Assembly: GCF_005217525.1 (NCBI RefSeq)
Contig: NZ_PNXQ01000012.1
Location: 435,926 to 499,925 of the forward strand
Length of the DNA stretch: 64,000 nucleotides
Direction of reading: 5' to 3'
DNA from: Paenibacillus terrae
GTDB taxonomy: Bacteria > Bacillota > Bacilli > Paenibacillales > Paenibacillaceae
Shown here: piece after piece, positions 45,930 to 55,317 of the stretch
Position numbering within the stretch: position 1 is the stretch's first letter
How the letters are laid out: each line of letters starts with the position of its first letter
Notes under the pieces: generated by a model
Told to the model about the DNA's origin: nothing
Databases searched by the model: none
The model's input: the letters and a program-made list of their open reading frames with translations, nothing else
Position numbers and translations under genes: made by a program

Positions 45930-46298
45930 ATGCGCTTGATTTGTTTAGTATTATTAATAATCCTTGCATCATGCTCAAATGTAACAGACAGTTCGACCAA
46001 GGAGGTTAGTACTGAATATGAAAATGTTCAGGAACTTAACAATTTACCTGTTCCCAGCACTGCCATCGAAGTCGATGAAAAATCTGCTAGAGATTTAAAG
46101 AACTATAAAATTCCTCAGTCCTTTGAAAATTTTAATGCTTCATATCAAGAAAAACTCAAAGGTGAGGGATGGGAAATAACTGAAGTCGAGAGCAACAAAG
46201 TAATATCAGTAGAGAAAAACAATATTAAATACTTACTGATTATCACTAAAAGCTCTGACACTCAATCAACCAATGTTACAGTTAGAGAAAATTTTTAA
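45930..46298 (+). CDS. Small lipoprotein, unknown
   Basis: 122 aa. A signal peptide MRLICLVLLIILASC ends in the lipobox LASC, so Cys15 would be lipidated. The mature part is acidic and Asn-rich (STEYENVQELNNLPV, KNYKIPQSFENFNASYQ) with a C-terminal beta-rich portion. GAGGTG lies 6 bases before the ATG. AT-rich codon use differs from the core genes nearby. A terminator overlaps the stop. No family is recognised. Confidence 0.75.
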   Translation: MRLICLVLLIILASCSNVTDSSTKEVSTEYENVQELNNLPVPSTAIEVDEKSARDLKNYKIPQSFENFNASYQEKLKGEGWEITEVESNKVISVEKNNIKYLLIITKSSDTQSTNVTVRENF

Positions 46299-46320
46299 GA
46301 CCCCACACGGGGTCTTTTTT
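46297..46320 (+). terminator. Rho-independent terminator after the lipoprotein gene
   Basis: AAGACCCC-ACAC-GGGGTCTT followed by TTTT. Confidence 0.92.
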
Positions 46321-46406
46321 CTATAAATCGGACATTTTTTCTGAATTTATTCATCCTCATAATAGAAATAACCTCTTACACTAAGATCATAAAAGGAGGG
46401 ATTGTG

Positions 46407-46586
46407 ATGAAAAAGCAAGAAATTTTGCGATATCGCTTGGAAAAGAACAGACAGAAGCTCTACCATCTTCAAAAAGAATACGGATTGGATGATGCACGTG
46501 TACTCAAGCAATCTATGCTTCTCGACGAACTCATCAACCAATACAATCGGACCTTCTATACAAATGTAAAAAAGCCGACTGCTTAA
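46407..46586 (+). CDS. Spo0E-like aspartyl-phosphate phosphatase
   Basis: 59 aa helical hairpin protein. RYRLEKNRQKLYHLQKEYGL, DDARVLKQSMLLDELINQYN follows the Spo0E pattern, with S..LD..I in place of SQELD. Spo0E-type phosphatases remove phosphate from Spo0A and delay sporulation. The ATG follows AAAGGAGGG. The Gln of SQELD is replaced by Met, so phosphatase function is likely but not certain. Confidence 0.85.
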   Translation: MKKQEILRYRLEKNRQKLYHLQKEYGLDDARVLKQSMLLDELINQYNRTFYTNVKKPTA

Positions 46587-46597
46587 AAGCAATCGGC
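46568..46597 (-). terminator. Terminator for the minus-strand hydrolase gene
   Basis: Read on the minus strand, GCCGATTGCTT and AAGCAGTCGGC form a stem followed by TTTTTTT. It overlaps the end of the convergent Spo0E-like gene. Confidence 0.85.
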
Positions 46598-46613
46598 CTC
46601 AAATGGGTTCATA

Positions 46614-47141
46614 TTAAAAATGTACATCCTCCGTTGCAAGCAAACGTACAAAACGATTACCGAGCATCTCATTGTGGTGAGCAACGATTTGTTCGCCACT
46701 CAGGACCTTACTATTAAATGTACTGTGCGCATCCGATACAAGCACATTATTCTGGTACCCCAGACTGTAGGCGTTCCGGCAGGTCGTGTCTAGGCAGAAC
46801 TCGGTCTGCATCCCGGCAATGATGAGCCGATCAGCCCCCAGTTCCTTCAGCACATCGCCCAATTCAGTTTGGTAAAAGCTGTCCCAGGACGTTTTACGGA
46901 CAATCCGCTCATGGGGAAGAGGGCGCACTACATCGGCTATGGCCCACCCTATGCTGTTTTCCTGAAAATCCTCGTCCGTCTCGCTGGTATGCTGGATAAA
47001 AATAACGGGCGTGCCTGCTGCTCTGGCTTTGGTCAAAAGCTGCTGCAAATGCTCTACAACTTCCTGCTCTCGATACAGCTTCTCATCATACATAAACATA
47101 GTCTGCTGCACGTCAATCATGAGTAAAACGTTTTGTCCCAT
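46614..47141 (-). CDS. Isochorismatase-like cysteine hydrolase
   Basis: 175 aa. The catalytic triad is visible: Asp in VLLMIDVQ, Lys in IVRKTSWDSFY, and Cys in IAGMQTEFCLDTTCRNA. Members are nicotinamidases, N-carbamoylsarcosine amidases and related hydrolases; the substrate is not defined here. The start follows GGAGGAATCG. It stands convergent to the Spo0E-like gene and divergent to tsaE. Confidence 0.9.
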   Translation of the reverse strand: MGQNVLLMIDVQQTMFMYDEKLYREQEVVEHLQQLLTKARAAGTPVIFIQHTSETDEDFQENSIGWAIADVVRPLPHERIVRKTSWDSFYQTELGDVLKELGADRLIIAGMQTEFCLDTTCRNAYSLGYQNNVLVSDAHSTFNSKVLSGEQIVAHHNEMLGNRFVRLLATEDVHF

Positions 47142-47275
47142 CGTTTCGATTCCTCCCTGTATGTTTCATCTATCTTACATTAGCATGTCTTCATGTCTTG
47201 CGGCGACATAAGGTGAACTATATAATAAAGGACAAGTTGGAACGGTCCGATTCGGACGAAAGGTGATTAAAATAT

Positions 47276-47755
47276 ATGACAATTTCGCAGGAACAGTTTA
47301 CGTTCCGTTCTGCCGGAGAGGCGCAGACCGGAGCTTTGGCAGGGATTTTGGCAGCCAAAGCGGTTCCCGGAACGGTGATTGTACTGGATGGAGATCTGGG
47401 AGCGGGCAAAACCGCTTTTTCCAAAGCCTTTGCCAGTCATCTGGATGTGCCGGGTATCGTAAACAGCCCAACCTTTACGATTATTAAGGAATACGAAGGT
47501 CGATTGCCCCTGTACCATATGGATGTGTATCGTATTACACAGGATGAGGCAGAGGATCTGGGGCTGGACGAATATTTTTACGGGACAGGCGTGTGTCTGG
47601 TGGAATGGGGCAGTATTATACCGGATATTTTGCCGAAGCAGCGGCTTCACATGTATATAGAAACAACGGATGTGGAGGAGCGCTTGATTCACCTTACCGG
47701 GTACGGCGAGCCTTATGAACAATGGTGCCGCAGTTTGCGGGAGAATGGAGTTTGA
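47276..47755 (+). CDS. tsaE: tRNA threonylcarbamoyladenosine biosynthesis ATPase TsaE
   Basis: 159 aa. It supports the TsaB-TsaD complex in forming t6A37 on ANN-decoding tRNAs. The P-loop is LDGDLGAGKTAFSK; VNSPTFTIIKEYEGRLPLYHMDVYR and the D(E)YFYG stretch are family marks. It starts behind AAAGGTGATT and is followed by tsaB after 3 bp. Confidence 0.95.
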   Translation: MTISQEQFTFRSAGEAQTGALAGILAAKAVPGTVIVLDGDLGAGKTAFSKAFASHLDVPGIVNSPTFTIIKEYEGRLPLYHMDVYRITQDEAEDLGLDEYFYGTGVCLVEWGSIIPDILPKQRLHMYIETTDVEERLIHLTGYGEPYEQWCRSLRENGV

Positions 47756-47758
47756 ACC

Positions 47759-48595
47759 ATGCAAAGAGAGCATACAGATGAGAATGTAAAGCCGCGTGAG
47801 CGGTTTTTGGCGTTAGATACAGCGACGACTGTGATGGCGGCCGCCCTGATGGACGGAAAAGAGTTACTGGGAGAAAGCAATGTCTTTGGCGAACGCAATC
47901 ACTCGGTGCACGTGATTTCCGAATTGGAACGGCTTCTGAACGAAGACGGGCTGACACGGGATGATGTAGACGGCATTGCGGTGGGTGTCGGACCGGGGTC
48001 CTACACAGGTATTCGCATTGCCGTGACCGCAGCGAAAACACTCGCTTGGGCCTGGGGTGTTCCGGTGACATCCGTATCCACTTTGCATGCGCTGGCCTGG
48101 GGCGGTTGGAGTCGCGGCACCGAGTCGCAGGAGCAAGAAGTTATAAATGAGTTAGCAAGTAAACACTTGGCTGGAGAGCAGGCGGCAGACTGGATCGTTC
48201 CAGTGCTCGATGCAAGACGCGGACAGGTTTACACAGGCTTGTTCGCAGCGAATGTGGACGGCAATACCGGGATTCCGCAGCGTCTGGAACCGGATGCGAT
48301 CCGATTGATGGCCACTTGGACTGAGGACCTGCTGCAACGGCTGGAGGCTTTGCCGTCCGAACAGCGCCCTGCGGTCATTTGGCTGGTTGGTGAAACGGCG
48401 GTTCACGCAGAAACAGCCGAGCGCCTGCGTGCATGGAGCGAGCTTCGTATCGTACCGTATGAGCTGGAAGGAAGATGGGTTGGCCGTCTTGGGGCGGATA
48501 AGCTGCTTTGTCAGGAACATGACGAGTTACATACGCTGGTTCCAAACTATACCCAGTTGGCGGAGGCGGAAGCCAATCTGCTTCGTCAGCGCTGA
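47759..48595 (+). CDS. tsaB: tRNA threonylcarbamoyladenosine biosynthesis protein TsaB
   Basis: 278 aa ASKHA-fold partner of TsaD. LALDTATTVMAAALMDG, ERNHSVHVISELERLL, GIAVGVGPGSYTGIRIAVTAAKTLAW and WIVPVLDARRGQVYTGLF are characteristic. It forms a tight operon with tsaE and rimI. An insertion (about 118-140) is longer than in B. subtilis. Confidence 0.95.
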   Translation: MQREHTDENVKPRERFLALDTATTVMAAALMDGKELLGESNVFGERNHSVHVISELERLLNEDGLTRDDVDGIAVGVGPGSYTGIRIAVTAAKTLAWAWGVPVTSVSTLHALAWGGWSRGTESQEQEVINELASKHLAGEQAADWIVPVLDARRGQVYTGLFAANVDGNTGIPQRLEPDAIRLMATWTEDLLQRLEALPSEQRPAVIWLVGETAVHAETAERLRAWSELRIVPYELEGRWVGRLGADKLLCQEHDELHTLVPNYTQLAEAEANLLRQR

Positions 48596-48603
48596 AGAGA
48601 GCG

Positions 48604-49128
48604 GTGAACAACATGGCAAAGAACATACAACGGGAAGAAAAGCTAGAGTTTCGACTGATGCAGCTGGATGATATTCCCGATGTGTTGGCGATTGAGCATG
48701 AAGCGTTCACGCTGCCGTGGACGGAAGAAGCGTTCCGCAATGAATTGACGATAAATCATTTTGCTAAATATATGATTATGGAGCTGAACGGACAGGCCAT
48801 CGGCTACGCAGGGATGTGGACGATTATGGACGAGGCCCATATTACGAATATAGCCGTTCGTGAGGCCTATCGCGGGCGCAAGCTTGGAGATAAGCTGCTG
48901 GACGAGCTAATGCAAACCGCCTCTTATCTGGGGATGGAACGCATGACGCTGGAGGTACGGGTGACGAATCGGATTGCTCAGGGCTTGTATGAGAAAAAGG
49001 GCTTTAAGCCAGCGGGTGTCCGCAAGGGCTATTATTCGGATAATAACGAGGATGCCGTGATCATGTGGGCGGATCTTCCCGCACACGGGCCATCCGGTGA
49101 ACAGGAAGGAAGCGTGCAGAAGCAATGA
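48604..49128 (+). CDS. rimI: Ribosomal protein S18-alanine N-acetyltransferase
   Basis: 174 aa GNAT protein. The acetyl-CoA site is [18 protein letters not shown], with [21 protein letters not shown] and the C-terminal [13 protein letters not shown] typical of RimI. GTG 48604 and ATG 48613 are both possible; the latter gives the shorter form. The stop overlaps the tsaD ATG (ATGA). Confidence 0.92.
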   Translation: MNNMAKNIQREEKLEFRLMQLDDIPDVLAIEHEAFTLPWTEEAFRNELTINHFAKYMIMELNGQAIGYAGMWTIMDEAHITNIAVREAYRGRKLGDKLLDELMQTASYLGMERMTLEVRVTNRIAQGLYEKKGFKPAGVRKGYYSDNNEDAVIMWADLPAHGPSGEQEGSVQKQ

Positions 49129-50189
49129 CGCAGGAGGAAAAAGCAGGTACAGGCGCCGCCTCTGGCGAGCCTTGCTATATACTGGCAGTGGAAACGAGTT
49201 GTGACGAGACAGCTGTGTCCGTCGTGAAAAATGGCACCGAGGTGCTTTCTAACCTGATTTCCAGTCAGATTGAAACACATAAAGCCTTTGGCGGAGTTGT
49301 GCCGGAGGTAGCATCCCGCAAGCATGTGGAGAGCATTACCTACATGCTGGACGAGGCCATGCAAGCATCGGGAATTACGCCCCGCGAGCTTTCGGCGGTT
49401 GCCGTGACGCAAGGGCCGGGACTGGTTGGTGCGTTGCTGGTGGGCATTGTTGCTGCCAAGAGCGCTGCCATGGCGTTCGGCAAGCCGTTGATTGGAACAC
49501 ATCATATCGCAGGACATATTTATGCAAATCAGTTGGAGCATAAAATCGTATATCCGTGCATCGCACTGGTCGTGTCGGGAGGACACACGGAGCTGGTATG
49601 GATGGAGTCTGAGGGTCATTTTCACCTGATTGGGCGCACGCGGGATGATGCGGTTGGGGAAGCCTATGACAAGGTAGCCCGGGCTATTGGATTTCCGTAT
49701 CCCGGCGGTCCGCACGTAGATCGAACGGCTCATGAATCCGAGGAAGCTATCACCTTGCCCCGTGCATGGTTGGAGCCGGATTCTTATGATTTTAGCTTCA
49801 GCGGCTTGAAATCGGCGGTATTGAATGTGATCAACCAGACGAAAATGCGTGGAGAAACTGTTCATGCCGGAGCTATCGCAAGAGGCTTTCAAGAGTCGGT
49901 CGTGGAGGTGCTGGTAGAAAAAGCGATTCGTGCTATGCGTGAATACGGCGCGAAGCAACTGCTGCTATGCGGCGGTGTTGCCGCCAATCGCGGACTGCGG
50001 ACGGCACTTCACGAACGTTGTGAGCGTGAAAGTATCGAGTTACTTGTGCCATCTATGAAATATTGTACGGATAATGCAGCCATGATTGGTGCGGCTGCTT
50101 ACGCCAAGTGGAAGCGTGGCGAATTCACCTCACTGGACATGAAAGCTGATCCTGGGCTGTCTCTGGAAGAGTGGTCCGTTCAATCTTAA
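49125..50189 (+). CDS. tsaD: tRNA N6-adenosine threonylcarbamoyltransferase TsaD
   Basis: 354 aa catalytic subunit of the t6A machinery. It has [42 protein letters not shown], the metal-binding [14 protein letters not shown] and [10 protein letters not shown]. The C-terminal [13 protein letters not shown] and [11 protein letters not shown] are present. The gene is translationally coupled with rimI. In B. subtilis the gene (formerly gcp) is followed by ydiF, as here by an ABC-F gene on the opposite strand. Confidence 0.97.
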   Translation: MTQEEKAGTGAASGEPCYILAVETSCDETAVSVVKNGTEVLSNLISSQIETHKAFGGVVPEVASRKHVESITYMLDEAMQASGITPRELSAVAVTQGPGLVGALLVGIVAAKSAAMAFGKPLIGTHHIAGHIYANQLEHKIVYPCIALVVSGGHTELVWMESEGHFHLIGRTRDDAVGEAYDKVARAIGFPYPGGPHVDRTAHESEEAITLPRAWLEPDSYDFSFSGLKSAVLNVINQTKMRGETVHAGAIARGFQESVVEVLVEKAIRAMREYGAKQLLLCGGVAANRGLRTALHERCERESIELLVPSMKYCTDNAAMIGAAAYAKWKRGEFTSLDMKADPGLSLEEWSVQS

Positions 50190-50248
50190 TTGAAGAGGCA
50201 TTAGGCGAGTGAGCAGAAGGTAAGTGAAGAAAGTAGAAAGAATATTGG

Positions 50249-50277
50249 GACATGACTCGTTTGGGTCGTGTCTTTTT
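50249..50277 (+). terminator. Rho-independent terminator after tsaD
   Basis: GACATGAC (50249-50256) pairs with GTCGTGTC (50265-50272), with one T-G pair, followed by TTTTT. Confidence 0.85.
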
Positions 50278-50285
50278 ATGTTTCA

Positions 50286-50305
50286 TATAAGCTGAACTCG
50301 AAAAA
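50286..50305 (+). repeat. Second copy of the 20-bp sequence seen at 28984-29003
   Basis: An exact copy of TATAAGCTGAACTCGAAAAA in the same orientation. Here it is just downstream of a terminator. Confidence 0.6.
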
Positions 50306-50316
50306 TGCTTATACAG

Positions 50317-50436
50317 ATGAACCCATTTCATAATACCCTCAGTAGCTTTAATAAAGAGTACATATAGATCAAAGTGCTTTAGATTGTCTATATGTAGTAT
50401 ACATTTCGTTGACTTAATCATTTATGAAATGGATTC
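50317..50436 (+). repeat. Nested inverted repeats, possible element or structured RNA
   Basis: GAACCCATTTCATAA (50317-50331) and TTATGAAATGGATTC (50422-50436) are complementary except at one position. Inside them ACATATAGA and TCTATATGT (about 50359-50396) are complementary. The outer arms enclose about 90 bp with no gene. Confidence 0.55.
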
Positions 50437-50613
50437 AGATCTATATATAAAATTCAAGAGGTATAAATACAGGATTTTGAGCAGGTGAATTTCCGTGTCT
50501 AATTTCCCCGCAGCGTTCGTCATGATGTTGCACGGTTTTTCAGCATTCATCAAAAAAAACTGAAATTTAATACTCCCCGAACAATGATATGATTTGTCAA
50601 GTTGTGAACAAAG

Positions 50614-50850
50614 TTATCCACATATTCCATCGAAAATGTGGATAATTAAGCTCAAAGCAAGCGGATTAAGACTTTTCTAGGATACAAGAACAGGGGACAT
50701 TTTGTATCTTTAGGTTTTGTAAAATCTGTGGATAATGTGGATAAAAGAGTGGATAAATTTGGTTTTCATATGAAAATGGCTTTTTATCAATAAAAAAATG
50801 GCCCCAAAGGCCATTTTTCAATACATTTCATGCACATATTCTGTGGATAT
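50614..50850 (+). other. DnaA-box cluster
   Basis: Four perfect DnaA boxes are present: TTATCCACA at 50614-50622 and TGTGGATAA at 50637-50645, 50727-50735 and 50736-50744. Two one-mismatch boxes are AGTGGATAA (50748-50756) and TGTGGATAT (50842-50850). The surroundings are AT-rich. There is no dnaA or dnaN gene nearby, so this is not the ordinary oriC. B. subtilis has regulatory DnaA-box clusters at several sites, as I recall one of them next to gcp/tsaD. The rest of the 50190-50915 gap shows no gene. Confidence 0.75.
50793..50818 (-). terminator. Bidirectional-looking terminator downstream of the ABC-F gene
   Basis: AAAATGGCC and GGCCATTTT form a 9-bp stem with A- and T-runs on both sides. 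It is about 100 bp past the stop of the minus-strand ABC-F gene. Confidence 0.8.
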
Positions 50851-50915
50851 CTTTGTGTATAAAAAGACGGATGGAGCAAATGTGAAATTTTTAAGTCCAT
50901 ATTTTAAAGCATGCC

Positions 50916-52874
50916 TTATTCTTCTAACAGTTCCTCCCATGATGCGTAGGTTGCTGTCAATTCATGCTTGCGTGCGTCAAGCTGCGCCTGAATATCCTGA
51001 AGCGCTGTGTAATCCTGATAAACTTCCGGTAGAGTCATTTGCACCTCCAACCCGGTAATTTGCTCTTCCAGCTCTTTGATTTGATTTTCTAGTGTCTCCA
51101 GCTTGCGCTGGCGACTACGTTCTTCGCTCTTGGCCTGTTTGTCTGCGGCATAGGCTGCTGCACCTGTTTTGGGTGTTGTCTCATCCGTTGCGGATACAGT
51201 AGATGCTTTGCTGCGTGTTGCCTGACTGGCCTCCAGCGCTTCCTGCGCAATCTCCTCCAGCTCCTGCTTTTTGTCTACATAGTCATCATAATTCCCCAGG
51301 AAATGTTCTATCCCTCCAGGATGAAGCTCAATGACACGTTCCGCCATTTTGTTAAGGAAGTAACGGTCATGGGAGATGAACAGCAGCGTGCCGTCATAGT
51401 CGATTAGGGCAGCCTCCAGCACTTCTCTACTGAACAGGTCGAGATGGTTGGTAGGCTCATCGAGAATCAGCACATTGGCTTCGCGCAGCATTAGCTTGGC
51501 GAGAGAGACACGGGCTTTTTCACCGCCGCTTAATGTGGCTACCTTTTTGAGCACATCGTCACCGCTGAACAGGAAGTTGCCCAGCACTGTGCGTATCCGC
51601 GCTTCCTCCATATGGGGGTATTCGCTCCATAGCTCCTCCAGCACTGTATTGGCCGGGTTCAGGTTCGTTTGCTCCTGATCATACAGGCCGATTTTGATTT
51701 TTGTGCCCCAGTGAATCGACCCGGCAGCAGGCTTTAACGTTCCGGTCAGGCATTTGAGCAGCGTTGATTTTCCGATTCCGTTCGGGCCAATCAGCGCAAC
51801 GGTATCGCCGCGTTTTAAGTCGAAGGATGCATGCTGAAATAGCGGTTTTTTACCTTCATAGGCGACGGAGAGGTCACGTACCTCCAGTACTTCCTTTCCC
51901 GACATATAAGCTGTTTCAAAGGAAAAATGGGCTTTTTTCAGATCCCCCATCGGCCGATCCATTCGATCCATTTTATCCAGCTGCTTGCGGCGACTCTGGG
52001 CGCGTTTGGTCGTGGAAGCCCGTACGATATTGCGTTGTACGAATGCCTCCAGACGGGCAATTTCCCCTTGCTGCTTCTCATAGTGCTTGAGATTAGTTTC
52101 GTACTCGGCAGCTTTCAGCTCCATATATCGACTGTAGTTACCTGTATACCGGGTCGAACGATGACGCTCGATTTCGATAATGGTCGTCACCAGTCGATCA
52201 AGAAAATAACGATCATGGGATACGACCAGCAGCGAGCCGGAATAGCCGCGCAAATAATCTTCCAGCCAGGTCAGTGTTTGAATGTCCAGATAGTTGGTCG
52301 GCTCATCCAGCATGAGTACGTCAGGGGCGAGCAGCAGGATGCGGGCCAGCGCGAGACGTGTTTTCTGTCCACCGCTCAGTGTGGATACAGGCGTTTCCGG
52401 TGCAAACGAGCCAAAGCCCATACCATGAAGCACACTGCGAATGCGTGTCTCCATTTCATAGCCACCGTGATCCTTGAACCAGTCCGACCTTCTCGCATAT
52501 CTTTCCAGCAGGTCTGCATAGCGCTTCTCGTTCTGCGCATTAGCCGGGTCAGCGATTTCCTGCTCCATGTGCCGCAGTTCCCGCTCTGCTTCGATCAGCG
52601 GAGTGAACACCAGCATCATTTCTGCCCATATGGATCGGTCGGAGTTCAAGCCGCTGTTTTGTGCCAGATAACCAATACTGGTTTCCTTCGCCTTGAAAAT
52701 TTGCCCACCGTCATAGGATATTTCACCAGCGATGATTTTGAGCAATGTTGATTTGCCCGCGCCGTTCACACCTACCAGTCCAATACGTTCACGTTCCAAT
52801 ATTTGAAGGTTAATCCCGTCCAGAACGGGCTCAATTCCATAGGATTTCATAATTCCGGTTACTTGCAATAGCAT
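50916..52874 (-). CDS. ABC-F family ATPase (YdiF-like translation factor)
   Basis: 652 aa soluble protein with two ATPase domains and no membrane part. Walker A motifs are GVNGAGKSTLLK and GPNGIGKSTLLK; signatures are LSGGQKTRLALARI and LSGGEKARVSLAKL; Walker B motifs are VLMLDEPTNYLD and VLILDEPTNHLD. The linker (about 255-310) is Lys/Arg-rich, and the C-terminal tail (about 540-650) forms a coiled coil. ABC-F proteins act on the ribosomal E site; antibiotic resistance is possible but not suggested by context. ATG 52874 follows GGAGG by 11 bases. Confidence 0.93.
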   Translation of the reverse strand: MLLQVTGIMKSYGIEPVLDGINLQILERERIGLVGVNGAGKSTLLKIIAGEISYDGGQIFKAKETSIGYLAQNSGLNSDRSIWAEMMLVFTPLIEAERELRHMEQEIADPANAQNEKRYADLLERYARRSDWFKDHGGYEMETRIRSVLHGMGFGSFAPETPVSTLSGGQKTRLALARILLLAPDVLMLDEPTNYLDIQTLTWLEDYLRGYSGSLLVVSHDRYFLDRLVTTIIEIERHRSTRYTGNYSRYMELKAAEYETNLKHYEKQQGEIARLEAFVQRNIVRASTTKRAQSRRKQLDKMDRMDRPMGDLKKAHFSFETAYMSGKEVLEVRDLSVAYEGKKPLFQHASFDLKRGDTVALIGPNGIGKSTLLKCLTGTLKPAAGSIHWGTKIKIGLYDQEQTNLNPANTVLEELWSEYPHMEEARIRTVLGNFLFSGDDVLKKVATLSGGEKARVSLAKLMLREANVLILDEPTNHLDLFSREVLEAALIDYDGTLLFISHDRYFLNKMAERVIELHPGGIEHFLGNYDDYVDKKQELEEIAQEALEASQATRSKASTVSATDETTPKTGAAAYAADKQAKSEERSRQRKLETLENQIKELEEQITGLEVQMTLPEVYQDYTALQDIQAQLDARKHELTATYASWEELLEE

Positions 52875-53148
52875 CGCGTATCGTTCCTCCATTACATTAT
52901 GCACAGTTTTCCCCGCTTTCTCCGCAGGGCGTCTGCCTTCCAGTTTACATGAAAATACCCACTATTGCACTGCTATCACCCAGTAAACCCTTGAGCCGCG
53001 TGTAGTCAATTTGTATAAACAATGATAAACTTAAACGAGAACTGAAAAAAAATGAAAAAAGCTTGCAAGGTACAAGATTTACTGACAATTGAACAAATAG
53101 TAACGTTTTAAAGCATTATCGACGATTGTGCGGGAGGACGGATATTTT

Positions 53149-53808
53149 TTGAATGTCTGTAGTGTGAAGAACGCGCTGCGCTTGCAGCAACGGGAGGCGC
53201 GGGATTCCCTGGACCGGCTGACGCGGCAGGAGGCATCGGCTGTGGCCAGTCGGCATGCAATTGAGGCATGGGAGCAGCTTAGAATAGACAGAAACGGAGA
53301 TAGGCTGACGGTATTTAGCTATCTTTCTTTTGGCAGCGAGATTTCTACGACTCCCTTTATCGAGCATTGCTGGTCACGGGGGGACCGTGTGCTGGCTCCG
53401 AGAGTGGACCCGGTGACCCGGACCATGGAGCTGAGGCAGATGGGTCAGCACGGCGATATCGTGCCCGGCATGTGGAACATTCCTGAGCCTGCGCCCACAT
53501 GCGAGAAATGGGTGCCTGAAATGTGGTCGGAAATCGACTGGGTTGTCGTGCCGGGTTTGGCTTTTGACCGTCATGGTGGCAGAATCGGCTACGGCGGGGG
53601 CTACTATGATCGTTTCACCGTACAGGTAGAGGCGCAGAAGTGTGACAACGGCAATGCAGGTCCGCTTTATGTTTCGCTGCTGCTGCCGGGACAATTGCAG
53701 GAGCAGGTACCCATGGAGCCGGGAGATTTGAGGGTGGATGTGCTTTTTACCCCGGAAGGTCCCATACATTGCGATATTGCAAAGTCAGAAAAAACAAACG
53801 ATGAATGA
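53149..53808 (+). CDS. 5-formyltetrahydrofolate cyclo-ligase
   Basis: About 219 aa. The enzyme converts 5-formyl-THF plus ATP to 5,10-methenyl-THF. Family motifs are [16 protein letters not shown], the metal/phosphate site [21 protein letters not shown], and the C-terminal [10 protein letters not shown]. The start is uncertain: TTG 53149 is 11 bases after GGGAGG, while GTG 53164 would give a more usual N-terminus ([11 protein letters not shown]). The moaC region follows. Confidence 0.88.
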   Translation: MNVCSVKNALRLQQREARDSLDRLTRQEASAVASRHAIEAWEQLRIDRNGDRLTVFSYLSFGSEISTTPFIEHCWSRGDRVLAPRVDPVTRTMELRQMGQHGDIVPGMWNIPEPAPTCEKWVPEMWSEIDWVVVPGLAFDRHGGRIGYGGGYYDRFTVQVEAQKCDNGNAGPLYVSLLLPGQLQEQVPMEPGDLRVDVLFTPEGPIHCDIAKSEKTNDE

Positions 53809-53846
53809 AGCGAAGTATGGCATGTGAAAGGAGCTGTGAGGGAGTC

Positions 53847-54335
53847 GTGGATTCCTTTACTCATTTTAACGAACAGGGACGAGCTCGTATGGTGGATATT
53901 TCGGGCAAAGCATCCACGGTTCGTACAGCAGTCGCCGTGTCGCGGATTACGATGAATCCGGCTACGCTCACGGCTGTGAAAGAAGGAAGGATTGGCAAGG
54001 GCGATGTTCTTGCTGTGGCCCAGGTCGCCGGGATTCAAGGCGCGAAAAAAACGTCGGACTGGATTCCGATGTGCCATCCGCTGGCCCTGACGGGCGTGAA
54101 TATTACGTTTTCTGATAACGGACATGATGTGCTTCATATTGAAGCCGAAGTGAAGACTGAGGGCAAGACAGGTGTGGAAATGGAAGCTTTGACAGCGGCT
54201 TCAGCCGCAGCGTTAACCGTATATGATATGTGCAAGGCGCTGCAAAAAGATATGATCATCGGCCCTACCATGCTGCAATCGAAAACAGGTGGCAAGCATG
54301 GGGATTTTCAAAGGGAGGACCACCGGGAGCCTTGA
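53847..54335 (+). CDS. moaC: Cyclic pyranopterin monophosphate synthase (MoaC)
   Basis: 162 aa enzyme of molybdenum cofactor synthesis. [16 protein letters not shown], the active-site stretch [35 protein letters not shown] and MCKALQKDM match the family. The GTG at 53847 ([16 protein letters not shown]) corresponds to the usual start; the upstream ATG at 53805 would overlap the previous gene and add 14 atypical residues. The C-terminus has an extra charged stretch ([11 protein letters not shown]). Confidence 0.93.
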   Translation: MDSFTHFNEQGRARMVDISGKASTVRTAVAVSRITMNPATLTAVKEGRIGKGDVLAVAQVAGIQGAKKTSDWIPMCHPLALTGVNITFSDNGHDVLHIEAEVKTEGKTGVEMEALTAASAAALTVYDMCKALQKDMIIGPTMLQSKTGGKHGDFQREDHREP

Positions 54336-54448
54336 CATAGCCATACATGTCGCCTAGAGGGTACTGTGATGTGATGGAGGATGCAGCGTGGCTGTTTCTG
54401 ATTTTCAGAAGAGAAAGTATTCTTTCATGATAGGAGAAGGGTGATCTT

Positions 54449-54931
54449 ATGGTGTGGAAAACGGCGATCCTGACAGCCAGTGATAAAGGGGCGAGGGGAG
54501 AGCGGGAGGATACAAGCGCACAGGTCATCCGGGAACTCATCGAAGAAGAACTGGGCGGAGAGATTGTGGAGTACCGGATCGTTCCCGATGAACCGGATGA
54601 AATTATTGCGGCTTTAATCGAAATGACCGATTATTTTCATGCAGACCTGGTGCTGACGACGGGTGGAACCGAACTGGCGATCCGTGATGTGACACCCGAG
54701 GCGACTCGGCGGGTCGTGGAACGGGAAGTACCCGGCATGGCGGAGGCGATGCGTATGATTGTGATGCAGAAAAATCCGGCGGCCATGCTTTTTCGTGGCA
54801 TCGTAGGGATCCGGGGGCGTACGCTGATCGTGAATTTGCCGGGAACGCCCAAGGGTGTGCATGAAAATTTGGCGGCTATTATGGACCAGTTGCCAGAGGC
54901 GCTTCTCATGGTGACAGGCCAGTTCCGGTAG
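54449..54931 (+). CDS. MogA/MoaB family molybdopterin adenylyltransferase-like protein
   Basis: 160 aa. It shows TAILTASDKGARGEREDTSAQ, VLTTGGTELAIRDVTPEAT and VNLPGTPKGVHENL, the pattern of MogA/MoaB proteins that adenylate molybdopterin. The ATG follows GAAGGGTGAT. It is part of a moaC-mog-tatA-tatC neighbourhood, which makes sense since molybdoenzymes are often Tat substrates. Confidence 0.93.
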   Translation: MVWKTAILTASDKGARGEREDTSAQVIRELIEEELGGEIVEYRIVPDEPDEIIAALIEMTDYFHADLVLTTGGTELAIRDVTPEATRRVVEREVPGMAEAMRMIVMQKNPAAMLFRGIVGIRGRTLIVNLPGTPKGVHENLAAIMDQLPEALLMVTGQFR

Positions 54932-55065
54932 AAGGCAGTATGCTGAGTGTGATATGATATCCGTAAGAATTTACATGACTGTATGCGAGCAAACCATACA
55001 AGAAACATACAACGGACAAGTAGGGTACGTAGTTTTTGCCCGTCATCATAAGGAGGATAACACTC

Positions 55066-55317
55066 ATGCCTAATATCGGAGCACCGGGTTATATTTTGTT
55101 AATCATTCTGGCGCTGCTGCTATTCGGACCGAACAAGCTGCCTGAGTTGGGTCGCGCTGTAGGGCGTACATTCCGTGAGTTTAAAAACGGAGCACGTGAT
55201 ATTTTGTCTGAAGACCAACGGGCTGAACACAAAGACAGTAAGGACAGCGTAGTCAAGGCATCCCAGACAGCAGCTCCAGAAGTGCAGCCCCAGCCAGAGG
55301 ATAAACGGTTGTCTTAG
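55066..55317 (+). CDS. tatA: Twin-arginine translocase subunit TatA/TatE
   Basis: 83 aa. One N-terminal membrane helix (APGYILLIILALLLFGPNKLPE) with the FGP hinge, an amphipathic helix (LGRAVGRTFREFKNGARDIL) and an acidic tail. ATG 55066 follows AAGGAGG; the ATG at 55036 adds ten atypical residues. It multimerises to form the Tat pore with TatC, encoded about 105 bp downstream after a weak terminator-like hairpin (55351-55380). Confidence 0.95.
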   Translation: MPNIGAPGYILLIILALLLFGPNKLPELGRAVGRTFREFKNGARDILSEDQRAEHKDSKDSVVKASQTAAPEVQPQPEDKRLS

